Source: JAAEPI01 sp965212145 (GTDB lineage Bacteria; Bacteroidota; Bacteroidia; Cytophagales; Cyclobacteriaceae). Taken from it: DNA of 64,000 nucleotides. Shown in pieces: positions 1 to 7,193 of this stretch; position 1 is the first letter of the stretch, and each line of letters starts with the position of its first letter. Below the pieces are notes generated by a model. That model was not told the DNA's origin. It was given only the letters and a program-made list of their open reading frames with translations, and ran no database searches. Location: the NCBI GenBank assembly GCA_965212145.1, contig CBDBUY010000009.1, positions 1,116,001-1,180,000 of the forward strand. Direction: 5' to 3'. Made by a program: the position numbers and the translations under genes.

Positions 1-69
1 GCAAGAGGTGATTTGCAAATGCAAGTCAAGTCAGGGAAATCCACTGATTATAAAAAAAAGGCTGAAATT

Positions 70-480
70 CTAATTTTGACGGTCCTCCAGGTGTAATTCA
101 TCTGAGTCCCAATCTTCCTCAGTGCTCGTATGCTTTTTCAAATAAGCAAAGATTGCCTTATGGTCAGCTTCAGAAATCAGAGACCAAATTTTCACCACGG
201 GTTCCAGCGACTGATATTCCCCAGGCTGAGATATACGTTCACCAAATTGATGAAGCGTCATGACACCTTGAAGTGGTGAATCTTGGAACAGGTCTATTCT
301 TTCCAGGGTTTTGTCCGCGACACTCTTCAACATTTTGGTCAGTTCTGGCTGATTTACCACCATTCTGTATTGAAGGGTTTTGGGATCCAAATGAATACTC
401 TCTATCACCTGAAAGTCTTTCCTCAAGCGTCTCCAAATAATATTAAGTTCATCAATACTTGATGCGGTAATTGTGATCAT
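70..480 (-). CDS. hypothetical protein, 136 aa
   Basis: I do not recognise this protein. It is a short soluble protein with no signal peptide or membrane segment. Its sequence mixes hydrophobic and charged residues along its length and ends in an acidic, hydrophilic tail. The start at 480 is the first ATG and lies just upstream (in minus-strand sense) of nothing else on this strand before the hairpin at 514-537, so it is probably transcribed on its own from the short gap 481-513 or by read-through of that hairpin. The stop is TAG at 70-72. Regular codon use and the lack of a competing reading frame support a real gene. No function is offered. Confidence 0.6.
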   Translation of the reverse strand: MITITASSIDELNIIWRRLRKDFQVIESIHLDPKTLQYRMVVNQPELTKMLKSVADKTLERIDLFQDSPLQGVMTLHQFGERISQPGEYQSLEPVVKIWSLISEADHKAIFAYLKKHTSTEEDWDSDELHLEDRQN

Positions 481-513
481 AGGTGACTGGTCTCCTCAAA
501 AATAGCCAAAAAT

Positions 514-537
514 AAAAGCCTGAGAATTCAGGCTTTT
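514..537 (-). terminator. intrinsic terminator behind the gyrA-TPR unit
   Basis: A perfect 10-bp inverted repeat (514-523 against 528-537) with a 4-nt loop. Read on the minus strand the hairpin is followed by a T-rich run across 513-500. It lies 25 bases downstream of the TPR gene stop and would end the gyrA-TPR transcript. Confidence 0.8.
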
Positions 538-562
538 ACTTCAGTTCATATAGGCACTTTAC

Positions 563-1744
563 TTATTCTTCCGGTAAAGCGTTCAGTTCCTTTTCCAATT
601 TATCTGCTTTTGTAGACTGTCCAGTTAAGTCATACATGTAAATCAACCGCTCCAAAACATCTCTTTCAGTTGACTTGAGTTCATATAATTTCTCCCAAGT
701 AGGTAATGCCTCGCCAAAAGCTGCTTTAATCTTCGGTTCCAATTCTTTCGCTTTTTTCTGATCAGCCTTGCTATAGCCAAGTAGGTTTTTTTCTTTTTGC
801 AAAAGGGTACCTCTGTTGTATAGAATGGCCGCTTTATTAAAATACGCATCGTAATAAGAAGCGTCAACCTCTACTGCCTTATTGTACCATTCTATTGCCT
901 TATCTTTTTCATCACTTTCCTCGTAGAGAATTCCTAAGAAAAACGGTAGCAAAGCATTCTCGGGTTCGTTTTGAATTGCCAACTCAAGTTGATTTCTAGC
1001 CTCGTCAAGTTTTCCCATTTTTCGTAGAATTTCTACTTCTTGACGATTAAGCATGTTGTCCGCTGGATAAAATCCTTTGGCTCTTCTCACCACTGCGAGT
1101 GCACTTTCTAGATCCTCGTTCTCCATGTGAATTCTGATCATATTCAGAATAACATTTTTACTTTTTGCCCCCCTGCTTAAAGACATCTCGAACATTTCTA
1201 TCGCCCTGTCATTCAGATCACCATTTATTGCCGCATAACCCGCATTTGTTAGTGCGTTTGTATCCTGAGGCATAATTTGGGCAGCTTTATAAAAAGAACC
1301 AATGGCCACATCGTAAGAATCAGCTTCATATTCTTGAACAGCCTTATTAAAATAATAGCCGTACCACGTGTTCATCTGTTGTTCCATTAAAATCGGAATA
1401 CCGTTAGCTCCAGTAACGAAATATCCTTTCCCATTTTCATCTAATTCCTGCGCTTTGCCAAAAGATTCCATGGCGATCTCCAGCGCATTATCAGACAACC
1501 CACTATATGCGTCATTGGATGTAGTATCAATCGAAGCATAAATCAAACCTCGATAATACCAGGTCTTACCGTCATTCATGGTTTTCTCGAATGTAGTGGC
1601 GTCATCAATAATCGCCTTGGCCTCTGCAAGCTCACCTTTATCCCAATGTGCTTTTGCCTTGTTAACGTTTGGCTTTTTCTTCTTCTGCGCATCCGCTGCT
1701 ACAAACATGAGAAGCATGATGCCGAATGTTAATATTCTTTTCAT
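563..1744 (-). CDS. exported tetratricopeptide (TPR) repeat protein
   Basis: A 393-residue protein that starts with a signal peptide (about residues 1-19, hydrophobic core ILTFGIMLLMFVAA, then Ala-Asp-Ala-Gln). The mature part begins with a Lys-rich stretch and is then almost entirely TPR-like helix pairs, with units of about 34 residues recognisable around residues 150-320 (for example the pattern ending in AIEWYNKAVEVD). TPR domains hold proteins together and have no catalysis of their own. The gene starts 9 bases after the gyrA stop on the same strand and is closed by the hairpin at 514-537, so it is probably co-transcribed with gyrA. That pairing does not by itself show a role in supercoiling; a periplasmic scaffold is the simplest reading. 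Confidence 0.85.
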   Translation of the reverse strand: MKRILTFGIMLLMFVAADAQKKKKPNVNKAKAHWDKGELAEAKAIIDDATTFEKTMNDGKTWYYRGLIYASIDTTSNDAYSGLSDNALEIAMESFGKAQELDENGKGYFVTGANGIPILMEQQMNTWYGYYFNKAVQEYEADSYDVAIGSFYKAAQIMPQDTNALTNAGYAAINGDLNDRAIEMFEMSLSRGAKSKNVILNMIRIHMENEDLESALAVVRRAKGFYPADNMLNRQEVEILRKMGKLDEARNQLELAIQNEPENALLPFFLGILYEESDEKDKAIEWYNKAVEVDASYYDAYFNKAAILYNRGTLLQKEKNLLGYSKADQKKAKELEPKIKAAFGEALPTWEKLYELKSTERDVLERLIYMYDLTGQSTKADKLEKELNALPEE

Positions 1745-1753
1745 AATTGGACT

Positions 1754-4294
1754 TTATTCGTTATCTGGTTTTTCTTCACTTTTATTTTCGTCTTCCGGAG
1801 TGGATTCTTCACCCTCTTCTACGGGTGAAATTCTCTCCACTGCAGCTATTTCGTCGTTTTCATTTAATCTTATCAACTTAACACCTTGCGTGGCTCGTCC
1901 CATCACTCTCAGGGTATCAACTTCCATGCGAATGGCGATTCCTGATTTGTTAATAATCATTAATTCGTCTCCATCCTCAACGTCCTGTATGGCAACTAAT
2001 TTACCAGTCTTATCTGTTATATTGATGGTTTTAACGCCTTTTCCGCCTCTTTTGGTAATTCTGTAGTCCTCCAGGTTGGATCTTTTGCCGTATCCTTTTT
2101 CCGACACGACCAACAACTGCGGAGGGTCTTCTTTTCTTACACAGACCATACCAACCACAAATTCTTCCTTGCCTAGATTAATTCCGCGAACACCTGATGC
2201 ATTACGGCCCATGGATCGCACATCAGCCTCACTGAAATGAATCGCTCTTCCTCCACTACTGGCTATCACCACCTGATCATCGCCACTAGTAAGTCGGACG
2301 TCCAGCAGTTTATCCCCTTCTTTTATGTTAATGGCATTTATGCCGTTTTTCCTAGGACGACTGTAAGCTTCGAGAGTCGTCTTTTTGATGGTGCCATTTT
2401 TGGTACACATCACAAGGAAATTATTGTTTATGTAATCCTCGTCTTCAAGATTTATTACATTAATAACGGCCCTTACCTTGTCTTCAGCTTCGATATTGAT
2501 CAAATTCTGAATGGCTCTTCCCTTCGATGTTTTCGATCCTTCTGGAATTCCCCAGACCTTGATCCAAAATACTTTTCCAAATTCCGTGAAAATCAGAAGG
2601 TAATTATGAGCGGTAGCCACAAATAAGTGTTCAGGGAAATCTTCATCCTTAGAACCGGCGGCCTTGGCTCCAACTCCACCCCTGCCTTGAACTCGATAGT
2701 CCACCAGCGGTGTTCGCTTGATATATCCCTGATGTGTAATAGTGATGACCATTTCATCATCGGGGATCATATCCTCAGCTGTAAACTCATCAGCGCTATG
2801 TTCAATAATCGATCGTCGTTCATCACCATAGCGCTCTTTCATTTCAAGAAGCTCATCCTTGATAATCTGCATTCGCTTTCCTTCGTCGGCAAGTATCTCT
2901 TCTAGGTCTTTGATTATGGCCATGACTTCTTCGTACTCTTTGACGATTTTGTCGCGCTCCATTCCTGTCAAGCGCTGCAGTCTCATCTCCAGAATCGCCT
3001 TGGCTTGAATGTCAGATAAGCCAAACTTGCTCATCAACCCTTCCTTCGCCTCATCAGGGTCCTTAGATGCCCTGATAAGAGCGATCACCTCATCTAGATG
3101 ATCCAAGGCAATCAAATACCCCTCTAGAATGTGAGCGCGTTTTTTGGCTTCCTCAAGTTCGAATTCAGTTCTCCTAACAACTACCTCATGTCTGTGCTCA
3201 ATATAATGATGAAGTAAATCCTTGAGATTAAGTGTTTTAGGTCTCCCTCCTACAAGTGCTACATTATTGATACTGAATGAAGTCTGCAGCTGAGTGTACT
3301 TGTAAAGATTGTTTAGAACAATATTCGGAATCGCATCCTTTTTAAGGTCATATACCACTCGGTATCCATCCCGATCCGATTCGTCCCTAATGTCCGAAAT
3401 ACCTTCAATTTTCTTTTCATTGATCAGCGCGGCTGTCTTCTCGATCATGTTGGCCTTGTTGACCTGATACGGAATTTCAGTCACCACAATCTGCTCCCGT
3501 CCTGTCTTTGTTTGATCGAAATGAGCTTTTGCTCTCATCACCACTCTCCCGCGCCCGGTTTCAAATGCAGATCTCACACCTTGATATCCGTAGATAATTC
3601 CTCCAGTAGGGAAATCAGGAGCCTGTACGTGCTCCATCAATTCTGGTATCGTGATGTCACGATTATCAATCATGGCAATTAGGCCATCCACAACCTCCGT
3701 TAGGTTATGGGGCGCCATGTTAGTGGCCATACCTACGGCTATACCGCTAGCTCCGTTTATCAAAAGATTCGGGATCTTCGCTGGTAGCACGGTTGGTTCT
3801 TTGGCCGTGTCGTCATAGTTCAGCTGGAAATCAACCGTGTTCTTTTTGATGTCTGAGAGTAACTCCTCAGAAATCCTTCTCAATCGTGCCTCGGTGTAAC
3901 GCATGGCAGCTGGAGAATCACCGTCCATGGACCCAAAGTTTCCTTGCCCATCTACCAATGGATACCTCAAGGACCAATCCTGAGCCATCCGAACTAATGA
4001 ATCGTAAACGGCAGTATCCCCATGTGGGTGATACTTACCAAGAACATCCCCGACAATACGGGCTGATTTCTTGTACGATTTATTGTAATTGACCCCAAGC
4101 TCGTCCATGCCGAAAAGTATCCGACGATGGACCGGTTTTAAGCCATCTCTAACGTCTGGTAGCGCTCGGGAAATGATTACGCTCATCGAATAATCGATGT
4201 AGGCGCCTCTCATCTCTTCCTCTATATTGATGGGTATGATATTCTCGTTTGCTGACCAGTCTTCTGACTGATTTTCATTGTCTCCGTCTGACAT
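1754..4294 (-). CDS. gyrA: DNA gyrase subunit A
   Basis: GyrA cuts and rejoins DNA in the A2B2 gyrase that introduces negative supercoils. At 846 residues the length is normal. The catalytic Tyr is Y133 in AAMRYTEAR, aligned with E. coli Y122. The quinolone-resistance region reads HPHGDTAVYDSLVRMAQ, with Thr at residue 94 where E. coli has Ser83 and Asp98 where E. coli has Asp87. The C-terminal beta-pinwheel carries a GyrA-box-like KRGGKG near residue 748, which favours GyrA over ParC. The C-terminus is a Glu-rich acidic tail. It is followed 9 bases later by the TPR gene. The Thr at the Ser83 position occurs naturally in some bacteria, so it is not evidence of acquired resistance. Confidence 0.98.
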   Translation of the reverse strand: MSDGDNENQSEDWSANENIIPINIEEEMRGAYIDYSMSVIISRALPDVRDGLKPVHRRILFGMDELGVNYNKSYKKSARIVGDVLGKYHPHGDTAVYDSLVRMAQDWSLRYPLVDGQGNFGSMDGDSPAAMRYTEARLRRISEELLSDIKKNTVDFQLNYDDTAKEPTVLPAKIPNLLINGASGIAVGMATNMAPHNLTEVVDGLIAMIDNRDITIPELMEHVQAPDFPTGGIIYGYQGVRSAFETGRGRVVMRAKAHFDQTKTGREQIVVTEIPYQVNKANMIEKTAALINEKKIEGISDIRDESDRDGYRVVYDLKKDAIPNIVLNNLYKYTQLQTSFSINNVALVGGRPKTLNLKDLLHHYIEHRHEVVVRRTEFELEEAKKRAHILEGYLIALDHLDEVIALIRASKDPDEAKEGLMSKFGLSDIQAKAILEMRLQRLTGMERDKIVKEYEEVMAIIKDLEEILADEGKRMQIIKDELLEMKERYGDERRSIIEHSADEFTAEDMIPDDEMVITITHQGYIKRTPLVDYRVQGRGGVGAKAAGSKDEDFPEHLFVATAHNYLLIFTEFGKVFWIKVWGIPEGSKTSKGRAIQNLINIEAEDKVRAVINVINLEDEDYINNNFLVMCTKNGTIKKTTLEAYSRPRKNGINAINIKEGDKLLDVRLTSGDDQVVIASSGGRAIHFSEADVRSMGRNASGVRGINLGKEEFVVGMVCVRKEDPPQLLVVSEKGYGKRSNLEDYRITKRGGKGVKTINITDKTGKLVAIQDVEDGDELMIINKSGIAIRMEVDTLRVMGRATQGVKLIRLNENDEIAAVERISPVEEGEESTPEDENKSEEKPDNE

Positions 4295-4365
4295 GTATTA
4301 TGCGGGTATGAACGTTGAAAAAATCCGCCGCAAATTTAATGAATAATTAGCTCAGATCAGCCATC

Positions 4366-5445
4366 CTAATACGGATCAAGCTTCTTTTTATTCCGCCATT
4401 TGTAGCGCCAAAGTTTACGATGGTTTTGACCCACTTTAGGGTTCTGCCATTTGGTGATTGGCTGACCTCTAACTTCCATTAATCGGCCGGTTTTTGGATG
4501 GGTGATTACGTGCTTCAATTGAATGTGATCGTTCTTAATCGGCGACCTTGGAATTTCTGGAATGTTAATGCTAACACCCACTTGCAGGAACAAAGTTGGG
4601 TGACCATGACGTATCTCTCTGCCTCCAACCGAAGTTTTGAAATTCTTCATGTCAATGCTGGGTTTGAGGATAATTCTGAAGTATTCAGACAGTTGTTTCT
4701 CCATGCTCACGCCTAGATTGAGGTAAGTCCCTTGGCTAACAGCGCTTCCGTTGAATTCCTTGGGGCCAGATTTGATTCTTCCAAACTGAAACTCCACCAC
4801 ATATAGGTGCTCAAAGTATTCGTAGAATTTGTAACCTCCTGTAATGAAGAGTCTTGAATGTCTCGTGGATTTGAAATTTGGCTGATAGGGCCTGATCGTC
4901 CCAATGTAATTGGTCGGAGCTAGTTCATTCACAAATTGCTTTTCCCAGCTATACCCGACCCCAACTCGTATTTTCTCTAAAAAAGTGAGATGGACCTGGG
5001 CTGTGATTGGGATCCCATGTGAGATTCCCCTAAACCCGATTTCTGTCGTATCTCCGTTGGCAAAAAAGAAGGTATTTCTCAATTCAGGGTTTTCCACGGG
5101 ATTGGGAATACCCGGATACGGGACGTCATACGGATTTCGTATCGAGACTTCATCTCCCAATAATGGGTCATTCAGCCAGTTTGTATAACCTTGAAATTGA
5201 GGTGGGTCGATTGTTTCGGAGCTCGGCAAGACATACTGCCCGTTCCTGTCCTGATAAAAATAAAATCCCTCCAAATCGTGCTTATAGTATGTGCGCCCAT
5301 AGCCGGTGGTCAATGTCCAGCTCAGCTTATTCAGAACTCGACGAATCGGACTCCTGTATATATCAAACTTCTTATAAACATCCTCTGATTGGCCGAAGGA
5401 AGCTAGTGTGGTTATAATGCAAAGTATGATGACCGGAAATCTCAC
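4366..5445 (-). CDS. exported outer-membrane-type protein, unknown family
   Basis: A 359-residue protein with a clear signal peptide (MRFPVIILCIITTLASFGQ). The mature part has alternating hydrophobic and polar residues and many aromatic residues (for example YGRTYYKHDLEGFYFYQ and RLFITGGYKFYEYFEHLYVVEF), as in small outer-membrane beta-barrels. The last 50 residues are basic and rich in Lys, Arg and Trp, unlike a barrel end. I do not recognise the family. It lies 71 bases upstream of gyrA and 36 bases downstream of the FKBP lipoprotein on the same strand, so it could share a transcript with either. Outer-membrane location is inferred from composition only. Confidence 0.7.
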   Translation of the reverse strand: MRFPVIILCIITTLASFGQSEDVYKKFDIYRSPIRRVLNKLSWTLTTGYGRTYYKHDLEGFYFYQDRNGQYVLPSSETIDPPQFQGYTNWLNDPLLGDEVSIRNPYDVPYPGIPNPVENPELRNTFFFANGDTTEIGFRGISHGIPITAQVHLTFLEKIRVGVGYSWEKQFVNELAPTNYIGTIRPYQPNFKSTRHSRLFITGGYKFYEYFEHLYVVEFQFGRIKSGPKEFNGSAVSQGTYLNLGVSMEKQLSEYFRIILKPSIDMKNFKTSVGGREIRHGHPTLFLQVGVSINIPEIPRSPIKNDHIQLKHVITHPKTGRLMEVRGQPITKWQNPKVGQNHRKLWRYKWRNKKKLDPY

Positions 5446-5481
5446 TGGACTGATTTTGTCAAAAGTATGAATTGTTTCTGT

Positions 5482-6417
5482 TTAATGAATGGTCTTCAGT
5501 GAGATGTCAAAAATCAAGACCTTGAAAGGTTCGATGCGAGTAGCGTAAGCCGGAATTGCGAATTGATTTTGAAGATCGTCAGCGGTGGTAAAGGGAATTA
5601 CGCGAACACTGGCTCCATAAGCCTGATCTGATGGGATAAATATTGTGGCTGTTTCGGATTGCTCCATTTCAGATACCCCTAAATCAAATCCGCTGATCAC
5701 TGTGCCCACTCCAAACTGGTATTTGAAATCTGATAATGCATCAAAACTTGATTCGTCTAAGTATTTTCCGTCATAATCCACGGTCACACTATCTCCGATC
5801 GCCACGGCGTTTCCATCTCCATTGCCAGTCTTCTTGTAATAAACCCCATCGCTGAGTGATACCACCGGATCCACCGGATTAGTCATGGTATTGTTTAGAT
5901 CATTGGCTGTGATGTAGTCATTGATTGCCTGATCCTCTTCCGTAGAGATTTCAGCAAGAGTTTGTCTCTGAACCACTTCTACTTCAAATAATAGTACACT
6001 TGATGGATCGAATGCGTTGATTGAGTAACCCCTAAATGCCAATGCACTAGGGATAATGATTCCATACGTTTCCCCTTCCTTAATTCCTGCTAGTCCTCGG
6101 TCCAGACCGATTGGAAATATTGTTGATCCGCCCTGAAGTAGTTTTATTGGATCTCCATCTGACATTTGGTGACTATCAATTAGATCACCTGTTTCAAGGT
6201 TCAACAACTCGTAATAAATGGAAAATACATCTCCCTGGTCATTACCAGTTGGATTACCAGTGATCTCATACTGGTAGATACCGTTGACTTCTGTTGCTAC
6301 AATCGAATTATCTAAAATATATTGCTCAATGAGCTCCTGATCAGGATTTGCTGATGGTTCATCCTTTTTACACGAGATGACCAAGACGATCATCATTAGC
6401 AGCATAACACGCTTCAT
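5482..6417 (-). CDS. lipoprotein with two FKBP-type peptidyl-prolyl isomerase domains
   Basis: I place the start at 6417 (MKRVMLLMMIVLVISC) because this gives a lipoprotein signal peptide with its Cys followed by Lys-Lys; an ATG 48 bases upstream would put 16 charged residues in front of it. The 311-residue product has two FKBP-like halves, roughly residues 55-160 and 195-305. Each has the pattern of a GD...V.Y.G start, a mid-domain G.G..I.G.D.G, and an I.IPS..A(Y/F)G segment. FKBP proteins catalyse cis-trans isomerisation at proline and help exported proteins fold. In Bacteroidota such lipoproteins sit in the periplasm or outer membrane; GldI is one example, but this protein is longer and doubled. 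It follows the TerB-like gene by 25 bases. Confidence 0.85.
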   Translation of the reverse strand: MKRVMLLMMIVLVISCKKDEPSANPDQELIEQYILDNSIVATEVNGIYQYEITGNPTGNDQGDVFSIYYELLNLETGDLIDSHQMSDGDPIKLLQGGSTIFPIGLDRGLAGIKEGETYGIIIPSALAFRGYSINAFDPSSVLLFEVEVVQRQTLAEISTEEDQAINDYITANDLNNTMTNPVDPVVSLSDGVYYKKTGNGDGNAVAIGDSVTVDYDGKYLDESSFDALSDFKYQFGVGTVISGFDLGVSEMEQSETATIFIPSDQAYGASVRVIPFTTADDLQNQFAIPAYATRIEPFKVLIFDISLKTIH

Positions 6418-6442
6418 ACCCACCCAACGAATGATTTTGTGA

Positions 6443-7066
6443 TTATTGTAAGCCTTTGACTTCAAAAGTCTTGTAGAACATCTGGAAAACCCTCACTCTG
6501 TCTAGTCCGAGTTTTTCTCCAATGTGCTGAATTGATTGGTACTCACTTTTACCAATTGTCCGGCGGTTATTGATGATGTCTTCGTCAGATTCTAAAAAGA
6601 AACTCGACATAAAACGAATGAGGATGTATGGAGAGCAGAGTACTTCACGCTTATAATCTTCATAGGTCACTTCTTCTGGTGGTGGCTCGTCAGTTTCAAG
6701 AGAAGCCATGTCGAATGTTGCGTGCATAGCTTTGGTCAATAGGGAATAAAAATTATCCTCCCAGTCCTCAAATTTTTTAATCATGAATTTCATACCATAA
6801 ACCACCGGGTCTTTTTTCATAAAGTAGCCACCCTTGGAAAGTTTCCTGGCTTTCTTATTCAATGCTAACTCTTCAAAGAGCGTTACCTTACCATCGGCTT
6901 TTGCGATACCCACAGTTGGAGCCATCATAACTAAAGAAAAGAAGTCGTGATCACTAAGTTCCAGGTATGGAGCCTCGTTTTTAATAAAGTACTTCTTCAG
7001 CTCGAAGGTCTCCTGCTGAATCTCCCTGATTTCCATTATGGTGTCAATCTCGTATTCTGTGAACAT
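6443..7066 (-). CDS. TerB-like domain protein (hypothetical)
   Basis: I chose the start at 7066 (MFTEYEIDTIMEIREI). A start 63 bases upstream is possible but adds a poorly structured leader. The 207-residue protein is helical and soluble. Residues about 40-110 contain an acidic-rich helix stretch, APTVGIAKADGKVTLFEE, which resembles the D-G-x-(V/I)-x-x-x-E core of TerB-like folds (tellurite-resistance family). The C-terminal half is Glu-rich and ends in a helical segment. TerB-like domains are found in stress and membrane-associated systems, but no other ter gene is here. The gene probably leads the FKBP lipoprotein operon. The family call is tentative. Confidence 0.6.
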   Translation of the reverse strand: MFTEYEIDTIMEIREIQQETFELKKYFIKNEAPYLELSDHDFFSLVMMAPTVGIAKADGKVTLFEELALNKKARKLSKGGYFMKKDPVVYGMKFMIKKFEDWEDNFYSLLTKAMHATFDMASLETDEPPPEEVTYEDYKREVLCSPYILIRFMSSFFLESDEDIINNRRTIGKSEYQSIQHIGEKLGLDRVRVFQMFYKTFEVKGLQ

Positions 7067-7155
7067 AACAATCCGGTTTTGTCGGATGAAAATACACAAC
7101 CTTTGAGTAATAGAAAAAAGCAAGGACATATTAAACTGAAATCATAAATGTTGTG

Positions 7156-7184
7156 TTGAGTGTATGATCAAATAACTATATTGA
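7156..7184 (+). promoter_or_regulatory. possible Bacteroidota promoter for the CHAT gene
   Basis: TTG at 7156-7158 and TATATTGA at 7177-7184 are separated by 18 bases, resembling the TTG / TAnnTTTG promoter of Bacteroidota with one or two mismatches in the -7 box. The ATG follows 9 bases later, which would leave almost no leader, so the call is weak. Confidence 0.3.
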
Positions 7185-7193
7185 TTCTAGCGA

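Noticed and set aside
71..78. TAATTTTG as a plus-strand promoter
   Set aside because: It lies at the stop of a minus-strand gene and no plus-strand gene follows for several kb.
1578..2905. Plus-strand frames over gyrA
   Set aside because: They are opposite-strand shadows of gyrA and the TPR gene, with no family features.
7071..7090. Short hairpin (ATCCG/CGGAT) upstream of the TerB-like gene as a riboswitch
   Set aside because: A 5-bp stem alone, without conserved riboswitch features.
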